From Odoribacter sp. Z80 (GTDB lineage Bacteria; Bacteroidota; Bacteroidia; Bacteroidales; Marinifilaceae): a stretch of 64,000 nt of DNA. The stretch covers positions 1 through 64,000 of the forward strand of contig NZ_QWEL01000002.1 in NCBI RefSeq assembly GCF_009935865.1, given 5' to 3'. Shown here piece after piece: positions 25,835 through 34,694 of this stretch. Under the pieces are notes generated by a model. The model saw only the letters and a program-made list of their open reading frames with translations. It did not search any database and was not told the origin of the DNA. A program made the translations under genes and the position numbers. How positions within the stretch are numbered: the first letter of the stretch is position 1; each line of letters opens with the position of its first letter.

Positions 25835-26521
25835 ATGAAACTGGTTGTTCTGACAGGAGCAGGCATGAGCGCTGAAAGCGGTATCAAAACTTTCCGGGAC
25901 AGCGATGGTATGTGGGAAAACTACCGCATCGAAGATGTATGTACCCCTGAAGCCTTAGCCCGCAACCCGGCTGCCGTCAATCACTTTTACAATGAAAGGC
26001 GGAAGCAACTTTACGAAGCCCAACCGAATACAGGACATAAAGGCCTGGCGGCATTGGAAAAATATTTTGATGTAAAAATCATTACCCAGAATATTGATGA
26101 CCTGCACGAACGGGCCGGTAGCCGGCAGGTTCTTCATTTGCACGGAGAATTAAAAAAAGTGCGAAGCAGTAAAAATCCGGAGTTGATTTATGACCTCGAA
26201 GGTTGGGAATTGAAGCCGGGGACTCTTTGCGAGGATGGTTCCCCGCTTCGTCCTCATGTCGTATTTTTCGGAGAAGCAGTACCTAATATGGAACCGGCAA
26301 TCGAAGTCCTCCGCCAAGCCGACCTTTTCGTCATTATCGGAACCTCATTAGCCGTTTATCCGGCTGCCAGCTTATTACATTATGCACCCGAAGGCATCCC
26401 GGTATTTGTCATAGATCCCTGCATTCCGGCAGAAGCCCGTCACCGGGGTTTCTACCTCATTGAAAAAGAAGCCTCAGAAGGTGTAAAAGAATTGCAAAAA
26501 ATATTATTGGGAAAGTGCTAA
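25835..26521 (+). CDS. cobB: Sirtuin-type NAD-dependent protein deacylase
   Basis: Removes acyl groups from protein lysines using NAD+, 228 aa. The Rossmann fold shows GAGMSAESGIKTFRD, TQNIDDLHERAG and the catalytic histidine in LHLHGEL. FYNERR contains Tyr52 and Arg55, the Y-x-x-R pair that marks class III sirtuins able to remove succinyl and malonyl groups (as in human SIRT5 and E. coli CobB). The four zinc cysteines of most sirtuins are missing: the zinc-module region holds only one cysteine (TLCEDGS). Such zinc-free versions occur in other Bacteroidetes. It lies between valS and rlmD with short gaps. Confidence 0.93.
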   Translation: MKLVVLTGAGMSAESGIKTFRDSDGMWENYRIEDVCTPEALARNPAAVNHFYNERRKQLYEAQPNTGHKGLAALEKYFDVKIITQNIDDLHERAGSRQVLHLHGELKKVRSSKNPELIYDLEGWELKPGTLCEDGSPLRPHVVFFGEAVPNMEPAIEVLRQADLFVIIGTSLAVYPAASLLHYAPEGIPVFVIDPCIPAEARHRGFYLIEKEASEGVKELQKILLGKC

Positions 26522-26540
26522 ACCTAAAAGAATAAAAACA

Positions 26541-27953
26541 GTGGGAAGAGGAAAAAAACCTTTACTGGAAAAAGTCAAAATCAGTAAAATTGCTGCAGAA
26601 GGAAAATCAATCGCTTATGTTGATGACAAAGTCCTGTTTGTCCCCAACACCGTTCCAGGCGACATTGTTGATGTTCAGGTAACCCGAAAACGAAAAAGTT
26701 TTCTGGAAGGATATGTTACCCACATGCACCAGGAATCGGATTTACGCATTTCCCCCGTCTGTGCTCATTTCGGAGTCTGCGGAGGATGTAAATGGCAAAA
26801 TCTGCCTTACGAAAAACAACTGGAATTCAAACAACAGGAAATCGCCGACAATCTGCAACGAATCGGTAAAGTCACCCCACAAGACATCCGTCCGATTATT
26901 GGTTCTGCCCAGCAATTCTATTACCGGAACAAATTAGAGTTCACTTTTTCTGATAAACGATTTCTAACCCGGGAAGAAATCAGGCAGGAAACAAATTTAG
27001 AGCGGACTCCCGCCCTGGGATTTCATGTACCCGGGTTATTTGACAAGGTAGTAGACATTACTCATTGTTGCCTGCAGGGTTCTCTTTCCAACGAAATCAG
27101 AAATTTTATCAGACAATATGGAGTAGAACACGGACTCCGTTTTTACAATATCCGGGAACAACACGGATTTTTACGAACCCTGATTATCCGAACTGCTTCC
27201 ACGGGAGAAATTATGGTTATTCTGGCTTTCGGACAAGAAGAGCCTACAGCCCGGGAGGCCTTGCTCGAAGCACTGAAAAATAATTTTCCGCAAATCACTT
27301 CCCTCCTGTATGTCATCAACGAAAAACTGAATGATAATCTGACAGACCAACAGATTCTCTGTTATTACGGACAGGATTATATTTTTGAAGAAATGGAGGG
27401 CCTGAAATTCAAAATAGGTCCAAAATCCTTTTACCAGACTAACTCAGAACAAGCCTACCACCTTTACAGCAAAACCCGTGAACTTGCAGCCCTGACAGGT
27501 GAGGAAACAGTCTATGATTTGTACACTGGCACTGGCACTATCGCTAATTTCATAGCCCGGAAGGCCCGAAAAGTCATCGGAATAGAATATGTACCTGAAG
27601 CCATTGAGGATGCAAAAGTCAATTCAGAAATCAACAGTATTCATAATACCGCATTTTATGCCGGAGACATGAAAGAGGTCCTGAATGCCGGTTTTATCAG
27701 TCAACACGGTCACCCTGATGTGATCATCACCGACCCGCCACGGGCAGGCATGCATCCCGATGTCATTCAAACGATCCTGAACGCCGCTCCGCACCGGATT
27801 GTCTACGTTAGTTGTAATTCAGCCACCCAGGCCCGGGATCTCCAGCTTATGTCAGAAGCCTATGAAGTAAAAACCGTACAACCGGTTGATATGTTTCCCC
27901 ACACCCATCATGTGGAGAACATTGTTTTGTTACACAAAAAGAACTGTCTATAA
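26541..27953 (+). CDS. rlmD: 23S rRNA (uracil-C5)-methyltransferase, RlmD type
   Basis: SAM-dependent methyltransferase of the RumA/RlmD family that makes 5-methyluridine in 23S rRNA, 470 aa. An N-terminal TRAM domain (residues 8-65) is followed by an iron-sulfur motif with Cys74, Cys80 and Cys83 (CAHFGVCGGC) and a fourth cysteine in HCCLQ. The Rossmann domain has DLYTGTGTIANF, TDPPRAGMHPDV and the catalytic cysteine in YVSCNSATQARDL. The start appears to be GTG at 26541; no ATG lies between the stop of the sirtuin gene and the TRAM domain. RlmC or TrmA activity on other sites cannot be excluded in a species with several paralogues. Confidence 0.92.
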   Translation: MGRGKKPLLEKVKISKIAAEGKSIAYVDDKVLFVPNTVPGDIVDVQVTRKRKSFLEGYVTHMHQESDLRISPVCAHFGVCGGCKWQNLPYEKQLEFKQQEIADNLQRIGKVTPQDIRPIIGSAQQFYYRNKLEFTFSDKRFLTREEIRQETNLERTPALGFHVPGLFDKVVDITHCCLQGSLSNEIRNFIRQYGVEHGLRFYNIREQHGFLRTLIIRTASTGEIMVILAFGQEEPTAREALLEALKNNFPQITSLLYVINEKLNDNLTDQQILCYYGQDYIFEEMEGLKFKIGPKSFYQTNSEQAYHLYSKTRELAALTGEETVYDLYTGTGTIANFIARKARKVIGIEYVPEAIEDAKVNSEINSIHNTAFYAGDMKEVLNAGFISQHGHPDVIITDPPRAGMHPDVIQTILNAAPHRIVYVSCNSATQARDLQLMSEAYEVKTVQPVDMFPHTHHVENIVLLHKKNCL

Positions 27954-27964
27954 AACAATAAAAA

Positions 27965-28034
27965 TGTCCGGAAAATCTTTTGGCCTACCCCCTGCATAAG
28001 GTGATAAGATAGTCCCCAAAAGATTTTCCGGACA
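27965..28034. terminator. Long hairpin between convergent rlmD and dps
   Basis: A 19-bp perfect inverted repeat (27965-27983 with 28016-28034) encloses a 32-nt loop. It sits between two converging genes and may end both transcripts, although neither side has a strong T-tract directly after the stem. Confidence 0.6.
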
Positions 28035-28053
28035 ACTTCATTTTATTTCCTGT

Positions 28054-28542
28054 TTATTTTTCCAGATAAGCCCGGATCATCCAGGCTATTTTTTCTTTTT
28101 TCTCAATCATGTCTTCCAGAAAATTGGTTGTTCCTGCATCATCCGTCTCTTCCTCTTTTTCCAATTGTTCAATATCTTTTCGGATTTCCCGAATCAGAGT
28201 ATCGTTATCTTCACTCAAAATGGCCAGCATTTCTTTAGCATTCGGCAGTGGCTCCGAATCACAATGCTCCTTAATACGGTTATGTTCCAGATAACCTGCA
28301 AGAGAACCGACAGGACGCTCATCCAAAGAACGGATTCGCTCAGCAATGGAATCAATATCCTCAATCAAACCATTGTATAAATCCTCCATGAACACATGGT
28401 AGGAATGGAAGCTAACCCCTTTTACATTCCAATGATAATTCCAGGTTTTTGCCAACAATACAAAATGGTCCGCCAACAAATTATTCAAAACGTTTTTACT
28501 CGCTTTTACCTGACCTTCATTTAATCCAATATTTGCAGCCAT
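28054..28542 (-). CDS. dps: Dps family DNA-binding ferritin
   Basis: A ferritin-like miniature cage that oxidises and stores iron and shields DNA under oxidative stress. The four-helix bundle carries the ferroxidase residues in WNYHWNVKG, SFHSYHVFMEDLY and LIEDIDSIAERIRSL. With the start at 28542 the protein is 162 aa and begins MAANIGLNEGQVK, which aligns with the usual Dps start. An in-frame ATG at 28566 would add eight residues (MFKLKYFV) and is possible. It converges on rlmD across the long hairpin. Confidence 0.93.
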   Translation of the reverse strand: MAANIGLNEGQVKASKNVLNNLLADHFVLLAKTWNYHWNVKGVSFHSYHVFMEDLYNGLIEDIDSIAERIRSLDERPVGSLAGYLEHNRIKEHCDSEPLPNAKEMLAILSEDNDTLIREIRKDIEQLEKEEETDDAGTTNFLEDMIEKKEKIAWMIRAYLEK

Positions 28543-28717
28543 AACAAAATACTTTAATTTAAACATTTATGTATGGCTATAAACGAAGCTAAAACGTTTT
28601 TGTTACAATTCTTATCCCATTCCCAAGAAACCGTTTCAGACAATTCACATCCGGATACAATCATATTTTCCCACAGGTGTACTGAAAGAAAACACAATTG
28701 CATCCGCGACATGGTGA

Positions 28718-31027
28718 TTAATGCCTTTTTTCAAATCCATCTATTTCATAAAAATAGTCGGCGCTGGCATCACCCAGCAAATATTTTGCAAAATGGAACC
28801 ACATTCTGTATTGGTAAAAATCATTGGCTCTGCCACCATATCCATGTCTTTGCCCGGGCAACATGATCAGGTCGAAATTCTTTCCCGCCTGTATCAAAGC
28901 ATTCGCCATACGCAAAGTATTTCCGGGATGAACATTATTATCTATATCGCCGGTCACCAACAATAAATACCCTTTAAAATTCGATGCCAGTTGCGAATTA
29001 GTAGCAATCTTACTCTCAAAGGAAATTTCTTCACGGTCTCCCTTCACGGTATCTTTCACCGTCTTTTTTATTTCTTTCACCCCATGATGGGTTTCGCCCC
29101 ACCACTGATTGTATATATTGTTATCATGGTTACCAGAAGAAGATACTGCGGCTGTATAAAAATCAGGATACATACAAAGGGCAGCCGTAGACATAAATCC
29201 ACCTCCTGAATGCCCGAAGATACCGACTTTCTTCAAATCTATAAAAGGATAACGGTCTGCCAATTGTTCTATTCCATACTTATCATCCGCCAAAGCATAA
29301 TCCCTCAAATTATTGTATCCGTAAGTATGATACCATTTTTCCCGTTGGGGACTTCCTCCCCTGTGTCCAAAATTCACCACAATAAAACCTACCTGAGCCA
29401 AAGCACAGTTATAAACCCCTGAAACGGAAAAATCAAAAGGTACAGCTTCCGTTTGAGGTCCGGGATATACATAAGATATCACAGGATAAGTCTTCGTAGA
29501 ATCGAAATCTACCGGTTTCCACATCACCCCATACAAATCGGTCACTCCATCTTTGGCTTTGACCGTAAAGCGCTCCGGCATTTTCCAACCCATCTCATAC
29601 AAACGCCGCAGGTCAGGACGAGCCAGTTCCAGAATCACTTTTCCCTTATTATCGCGTAATACAGAACGCGGTTCTAAATCCACCCGGGAATAATTATCCA
29701 CCAGATACTTCCCTGATTTCGAAACCGTTACACTATGATTGGCATCCTCTGGCGTTAACAAACTCACACCTTCTCTATCCAAACTTGCTTTATAAACACA
29801 AGAGTAATAGGGATTCCGGCCCTTTTCACGTCCATACCCTTCAAAATAAATAGTACGGCCAACCGTATCTACACGCAACATCTTACCGGCAACCCATTCC
29901 CCGGAAGTAATGGCATTCTTCAAAGTCCCCTTTCCATCATAATGGTAAAAATGTCCCCAACCAGTCCTTTCTGACCACCATATCAGATCTTTACCCTCTT
30001 CCAATACAGAAAAATGATAAAGCTGGTCATTAAAATAAGGTTTCGACTTTTCCTGAATCAACACCGTCACCTCCCCGGTTTCCAGATCGGCCGTACAAAT
30101 TTCCAATTCGTCACAAGTACGCTTTTTTCGTTGGAAAAAAAGCCGGTCCGTAGATTTCCCCGTATGAAGAATCCTCAATGACTGATCCGGCCATTTTTCT
30201 GTATTTACTTTTATTTTCTCCCGGGAGACCACATCAAAAATCAGTAATTCATGCTGGGCCACTTCTTTATCCCCCGGCATCGTATAGCGGTACTCCTCCA
30301 GTCTCGGACGCTTTGACAAAACATCAATCACCCACAAATCCTTTACTTTTCTTTCATCGGAGCGCACAACATATAACTTTTTAGAATCTTTCAACCAGTG
30401 AGCCCTTGCCCAGGTCCTTTTACTACTGGTATCCCTGCTGTTGGATGCATAAGAATAGAAAGGCTCTCCATCTTCTGTCAACTGAATCTCCACAGAATCC
30501 TTGTCGTTGGCCTTCATCAGGTAAAGATTATGCTTCCTGGCAAATACAATATAAGTACTGTCCGGCGAATATTTAGCCCAATAATTTTCGTCTTTTTTAT
30601 TTTTTACCGAATCCTTCTGCTCCAGCAAGCGGGTCTTCACATTATATTCATAATGAAACTCATCCACTTTAAATTTCAAGGTTTTCCCATCTTTATTAAA
30701 CTCTAAATCCTTAAGGGGCAAAGATTTTATGGAATAAGGCTTTGAAGTTATCTTTGTCAATTCCTGCGCCATATACTCATTTTCAAAAAGGAAATCCTGA
30801 GTTTTCTTTGCAGGGTCTACCAAATAATAACGGGTCCCATCTTCAGTCTTATAAGAATACCAAAACTTATCGCTATTCTCCAGAAAATGTGGTCGTACAT
30901 TGAGGGAACCTGTCTCCCATGCTGCTTTTCTGAACTTTTCAGCTTGTCGGTAATTTGCCTTTTGTCCGAACAAGGGTATAACCAATCCCCAAATAACTCC
31001 CAATAACACCAATTTCATCATACGCAT
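28718..31027 (-). CDS. Dipeptidyl-peptidase IV-type serine peptidase (S9B)
   Basis: An exported prolyl-oligopeptidase-family enzyme of 769 aa that removes dipeptides or tripeptides from N-termini, usually after proline, in the periplasm. The signal peptide is MRMMKLVLLGVIWGLVIPLFGQ. A beta-propeller (about 40-500) precedes an alpha/beta-hydrolase domain with the catalytic serine in GHSGGGF, aspartate in DIDNNVHP and histidine in QRHGYGG. Whether it is a dipeptidyl or a prolyl-tripeptidyl peptidase cannot be settled by eye. Bacteroidetes use such enzymes to feed on peptides. It is an isolated gene, with its -7 box TACTTTTG at 31051-31058. Confidence 0.9.
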   Translation of the reverse strand: MRMMKLVLLGVIWGLVIPLFGQKANYRQAEKFRKAAWETGSLNVRPHFLENSDKFWYSYKTEDGTRYYLVDPAKKTQDFLFENEYMAQELTKITSKPYSIKSLPLKDLEFNKDGKTLKFKVDEFHYEYNVKTRLLEQKDSVKNKKDENYWAKYSPDSTYIVFARKHNLYLMKANDKDSVEIQLTEDGEPFYSYASNSRDTSSKRTWARAHWLKDSKKLYVVRSDERKVKDLWVIDVLSKRPRLEEYRYTMPGDKEVAQHELLIFDVVSREKIKVNTEKWPDQSLRILHTGKSTDRLFFQRKKRTCDELEICTADLETGEVTVLIQEKSKPYFNDQLYHFSVLEEGKDLIWWSERTGWGHFYHYDGKGTLKNAITSGEWVAGKMLRVDTVGRTIYFEGYGREKGRNPYYSCVYKASLDREGVSLLTPEDANHSVTVSKSGKYLVDNYSRVDLEPRSVLRDNKGKVILELARPDLRRLYEMGWKMPERFTVKAKDGVTDLYGVMWKPVDFDSTKTYPVISYVYPGPQTEAVPFDFSVSGVYNCALAQVGFIVVNFGHRGGSPQREKWYHTYGYNNLRDYALADDKYGIEQLADRYPFIDLKKVGIFGHSGGGFMSTAALCMYPDFYTAAVSSSGNHDNNIYNQWWGETHHGVKEIKKTVKDTVKGDREEISFESKIATNSQLASNFKGYLLLVTGDIDNNVHPGNTLRMANALIQAGKNFDLIMLPGQRHGYGGRANDFYQYRMWFHFAKYLLGDASADYFYEIDGFEKRH

Positions 31028-31050
31028 ACTTTATTAAATATTAAACTTTC

Positions 31051-31058
31051 CAAAAGTA
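31051..31058 (-). promoter_or_regulatory. -7 box of the S9 peptidase gene
   Basis: A perfect TACTTTTG on the minus strand lies 23 nt before the start codon. The -33 side is a poly-T stretch without a clear TTTG at 19 nt. Confidence 0.4.
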
Positions 31059-31156
31059 CAATGATAAAAAAAAAGAGTATCAAAACAAAAACATTTGCTA
31101 ATTTTGCCAAAACACACAGAAAACAGGATAGATAAACCACTTCTTTTCAAAAAATC

Positions 31157-31717
31157 ATGGACGATTTTAAAATCATACACAAAGAACTGGAGAACCGCTT
31201 TAAAGAAATCCGGCAACGCATCCACCGTCTACAAAGCGGAGGTACAATTGACAGCCTGAAAAATATAGGCGCCGACACCTCCCGTCAAATTGGTGCAAGC
31301 TATGTTTCTTTAAAGCAATTAGCTGAAAACTATTCTCCGGACGAATCTTTGGCCATTTTACTGTGGAATACCCAAAAAAGAGAAGAACAAATTATGGCTT
31401 GTCTGCTGTTGCCCTGGGATATAAATAAAGAAAAAATTACGCAATTAATCACCCAATGTATTAGTTTCGAAATCGCCGGTTATTTAGGTTCCCTATGCCT
31501 CTGCAAACGAAAAGACCTGATTCAGTTTGCTATTCCTTGGCTGGATTCCGGAATTCCTTATCAACAGACAGCCATGCTTACCGCCTTGGCAAGACATCTT
31601 ATTCTTTATAAAGAAGATCCTTACATTACAAAAACATTTTTCACTTCTGTCGTCAACCGGAATTTCCCGGATAAATATGTACAATTAATGGCAGAACGCT
31701 ATCGTTTCAACACTTAA
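31157..31717 (+). CDS. Small helical protein, possibly HEAT-like, unknown function
   Basis: A 186-aa soluble protein with no signal peptide. It starts with a charged helical segment (DDFKIIHKELENRFKEIRQRIHRLQ). The following part, YSPDESLAILLWNTQKREEQIMACLLLPW and TAMLTALARHLIL, has the spacing and residue types of the HEAT-like repeats found in AlkD-type DNA alkylation-repair proteins. It is shorter than AlkD and I see no confirmed catalytic residues. It stands alone between the S9 peptidase (divergent) and pckA, 126 nt upstream of the latter. The AlkD link is a guess from pattern only. Confidence 0.7.
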   Translation: MDDFKIIHKELENRFKEIRQRIHRLQSGGTIDSLKNIGADTSRQIGASYVSLKQLAENYSPDESLAILLWNTQKREEQIMACLLLPWDINKEKITQLITQCISFEIAGYLGSLCLCKRKDLIQFAIPWLDSGIPYQQTAMLTALARHLILYKEDPYITKTFFTSVVNRNFPDKYVQLMAERYRFNT

Positions 31718-31775
31718 TAAATGTTAAACGTAAGTTTTAATCTTTCAGAAAAGATTTTAAATAAGAAATCTTTCT

Positions 31776-31783
31776 TACATTTG
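31776..31783 (+). promoter_or_regulatory. -7 box of pckA
   Basis: A perfect TACATTTG lies 60 nt before the pckA ATG. No good -33 element is visible 19 nt upstream, which may point to activator dependence. Confidence 0.45.
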
Positions 31784-31843
31784 TAAAATAATTACGGAAA
31801 AAAAGTATTAATAAAAATCGTCTAATATAAAATTATTACCATT

Positions 31844-33451
31844 ATGTCGAAATTAGATTTAAGCAAGTATGGCATTACAAACGTCAAAGAAATTATTCAC
31901 AATCCTTCTTATGACGAATTATTTACAGCAGAAACTGATTCTTCTTTAACAGGCTATGAAAAAGGTCAGGTGACAGAATTGGGCGCAGTAAATGTAATGA
32001 CCGGTATTTATACAGGTCGTTCTCCGAAAGATAAATTCTTTGTAAAGAACGAAGCCAGTGCAGACAGCGTATGGTGGACTTCTGAAGAATACAAAAACGA
32101 TAACAAACCATGTTCCGAAGAAGCTTGGGCAGACCTGAAAGCCAAAGCTGTAAAAGAATTATCTGGCAAGAAATTGTATGTCGTAGATACTTTCTGCGGA
32201 GCTAACGAAGGAACTCGACTGAAAGTTCGTTTTATCATGGAAGTAGCCTGGCAGGCACACTTTGTAAAAAATATGTTTATCCGTCCGACTGAAGAAGAAT
32301 TGGCAAATTACGGAGAGCCGGATTTCGTTTCTTTCAATGCCGCAAAAGCAAAAGTGGATAACTATAAAGAATTGGGATTAAATTCTGAAACGGCTACTGT
32401 ATTTAACCTGAAAACCAAAGAGCAGGTGATTCTGAATACATGGTATGGCGGCGAAATGAAAAAAGGTATCTTCTCTATCATGAACTACCTGAACCCATTA
32501 CGCGGTATTGCTTCCATGCACTGTTCAGCAAATACAGACCGGGAAGGAAAAAATACCGCTATTTTCTTCGGCTTGTCCGGGACCGGCAAAACTACTTTAT
32601 CCACCGATCCGAAACGCTTGTTGATTGGGGATGACGAACACGGTTGGGACGATGAAGGAGTATTTAACTATGAAGGCGGTTGCTATGCCAAAGTTATCAA
32701 TCTGGACAAAGATAGCGAACCGGATATTTACAATGCCATCAGACGTGACGCCCTTCTCGAAAACGTAACAGTTGATGCAAAGGGTAAAATTGACTTCAAC
32801 GATAAATCAGTAACCGAAAACACCCGTGTTTCTTATCCTATTTATCACATTGAAAATATCGTAAAACCGGTATCCAAAGGACCGGCTGCAAAACAGGTGA
32901 TTTTCCTGTCTGCTGATGCCTTTGGCGTATTGCCTCCGGTATCTATCCTGGATGCAGAACAGACAAAATATTATTTCCTGTCCGGATTTACTGCTAAATT
33001 AGCCGGAACGGAACGTGGTATCACTGAACCGACTCCTACATTTTCTGCTTGCTTCGGAGCTGCTTTCTTGTCACTGCATCCAACCAAATATGCAGAAGAA
33101 CTGGTGAAGAAGATGGAAAAATCAGGAGCCAAAGCATACTTGGTAAACACCGGTTGGAATGGTACAGGCAAACGGATTTCCATTAAAGACACCCGTGGTA
33201 TCATTGACGCCATCCTGGACGGCTCCATTGATAAAGCTCCGACCAAAACTATTCCATACTTCAATTTCGTAGTACCAACAACTTTGCCGGGAGTAGATCC
33301 GAATATTCTGGATCCTCGCGACACTTATGCAAATGTCAGCGAATGGGAAACCAAAGCAAAGGATTTGTCAGAACGTTTCATTAAAAACTTCAAAAAATTT
33401 GAAGGAAACGCAGCAGGTAAAGCATTGGTTACGGCAGGTCCGAAACTCTAA
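31844..33451 (+). CDS. pckA: Phosphoenolpyruvate carboxykinase (ATP)
   Basis: Interconverts oxaloacetate + ATP and PEP + CO2 + ADP. In anaerobic Bacteroidales the enzyme often runs in the CO2-fixing, ATP-forming direction on the route to succinate. At 535 aa it has the normal length. Visible motifs are [17 protein letters not shown], the kinase loop [11 protein letters not shown] near residue 245, the metal-binding [11 protein letters not shown], and [11 protein letters not shown]. It is monocistronic, with its own -7 box and a strong terminator. Confidence 0.97.
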   Translation: MSKLDLSKYGITNVKEIIHNPSYDELFTAETDSSLTGYEKGQVTELGAVNVMTGIYTGRSPKDKFFVKNEASADSVWWTSEEYKNDNKPCSEEAWADLKAKAVKELSGKKLYVVDTFCGANEGTRLKVRFIMEVAWQAHFVKNMFIRPTEEELANYGEPDFVSFNAAKAKVDNYKELGLNSETATVFNLKTKEQVILNTWYGGEMKKGIFSIMNYLNPLRGIASMHCSANTDREGKNTAIFFGLSGTGKTTLSTDPKRLLIGDDEHGWDDEGVFNYEGGCYAKVINLDKDSEPDIYNAIRRDALLENVTVDAKGKIDFNDKSVTENTRVSYPIYHIENIVKPVSKGPAAKQVIFLSADAFGVLPPVSILDAEQTKYYFLSGFTAKLAGTERGITEPTPTFSACFGAAFLSLHPTKYAEELVKKMEKSGAKAYLVNTGWNGTGKRISIKDTRGIIDAILDGSIDKAPTKTIPYFNFVVPTTLPGVDPNILDPRDTYANVSEWETKAKDLSERFIKNFKKFEGNAAGKALVTAGPKL

Positions 33452-33468
33452 AACGACATAAATAAAGA

Positions 33469-33502
33469 AACCGCCTGACTTACATCAGGCGGTTCTTTTT
33501 TT
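33469..33502 (+). terminator. Terminator after pckA
   Basis: A 10-bp stem (33469-33478 with 33485-33494) has a 6-nt loop and is followed by CTTTTTTTA. It lies just before the convergent thioredoxin gene. Confidence 0.92.
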
Positions 33503-33514
33503 ATGACCTTCGGA

Positions 33515-34660
33515 TTACTTCACTTCCTCCAGCATCTCTTCATACGACTGACAGTAATATTCCATAATAGGCATTGTTTTACCATTCGCCGTCATTGTCC
33601 TGCCGGAAGTATCTTTTTTACCTTTCAGCGCTTTGACGCGTTCTTTCAGGAGAGCAGCGAACTTTTTGCGTTCCCCGGAATTTTTCCATCCCTGTGCACC
33701 CTGCCCGTAAAATAAAGAATTACACGCATAATATACCTGGTCCTCTATCATACGGCTAAAATGGCTATAAGTAACCAAAGCTTCCAAAAGCAATGACCAT
33801 TCCTTCGCTCCGGCAGCGCCGTCCACCAAAGCCGCTGCACGAATGCCATCGGCCTCCGGCACTCCGCATTCTTTCATGAAAGCATAATAGGCTTCCAGAC
33901 CGGCAGCATCATATCCTACGATTCTCTTAGCCTCCCGTTTGAGAAACTTCTTTGCTCCCGCCTCCCACACTTTCTCCAAATGCAGGCCGGCTTTCTCGCC
34001 GTAACGTTTCACTAATTCCGACTTACGGGCATATACCGGACGGAACACAGCATAATCCGGAGTAGCATAGGTACGGAACATCTGGTATACATTCGTATCT
34101 GCAAATACGGCATCCGCCTTATCTTTCAAGAAATCATCGGCTACAGTACGCACGGTTCCCGACATGGCAGCATCGTCCAGCAACGACAGGTAGTCGCGGA
34201 TAAACTCCAAAGAGCGTTCTCCTGCCGCATAGCGTTTGTGCATATCTGTCAGCCCCCCTCCCTTCACGCCATTCTCCGCAAAGTCTATCAATTCATCCAC
34301 ACTCAGATAACCGGCATGACGACACAACAACTCCCCCAGTGCATTCAACACAAGTAAGGTGGGATAAGCATTCACATCATATTTTTTCCGCAATTCCACA
34401 CCTTCCCCTTTCTCCATGTCTATTTTCACCGATACGAAACGGGGATTGAAATAATTGCCCGCTTTCTCTTGCACAAATTCTTTGGAGGCCATCAGTTTGC
34501 AAGGACCACACCAACTGGTGTAACAATCCATAAACACCAATTTATTTTCAGCTTTAGCTGCCTCTAACGCTTTACTGAAACCACCTTCGCGGAAATTAAT
34601 CTGTGCCGCCAAAGGAAAGGCCATTACGGTCAATAATATAAATAAAGCTATTCTTTTCAT
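33515..34660 (-). CDS. Exported thioredoxin-family protein
   Basis: A 381-aa periplasmic protein with a cleavable signal peptide (KRIALFILLTVMAFPLAAQ) and a thioredoxin fold directly after it. The active site is WCGPC (Cys51, Cys54), followed by the cis-Pro segment AYPTLLVL. The remaining 240 residues are helical with many Ala and Lys and have no domain I recognise. It is the last gene of the SusC/SusD run, 34 nt after the PKD-like lipoprotein. Its place suggests a role in folding or reducing a component of the uptake system or its substrate; this is inference. Confidence 0.85.
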   Translation of the reverse strand: MKRIALFILLTVMAFPLAAQINFREGGFSKALEAAKAENKLVFMDCYTSWCGPCKLMASKEFVQEKAGNYFNPRFVSVKIDMEKGEGVELRKKYDVNAYPTLLVLNALGELLCRHAGYLSVDELIDFAENGVKGGGLTDMHKRYAAGERSLEFIRDYLSLLDDAAMSGTVRTVADDFLKDKADAVFADTNVYQMFRTYATPDYAVFRPVYARKSELVKRYGEKAGLHLEKVWEAGAKKFLKREAKRIVGYDAAGLEAYYAFMKECGVPEADGIRAAALVDGAAGAKEWSLLLEALVTYSHFSRMIEDQVYYACNSLFYGQGAQGWKNSGERKKFAALLKERVKALKGKKDTSGRTMTANGKTMPIMEYYCQSYEEMLEEVK

Positions 34661-34694
34661 CTTATCGTAAATTTAATCGTTTAAACTAACTTCA

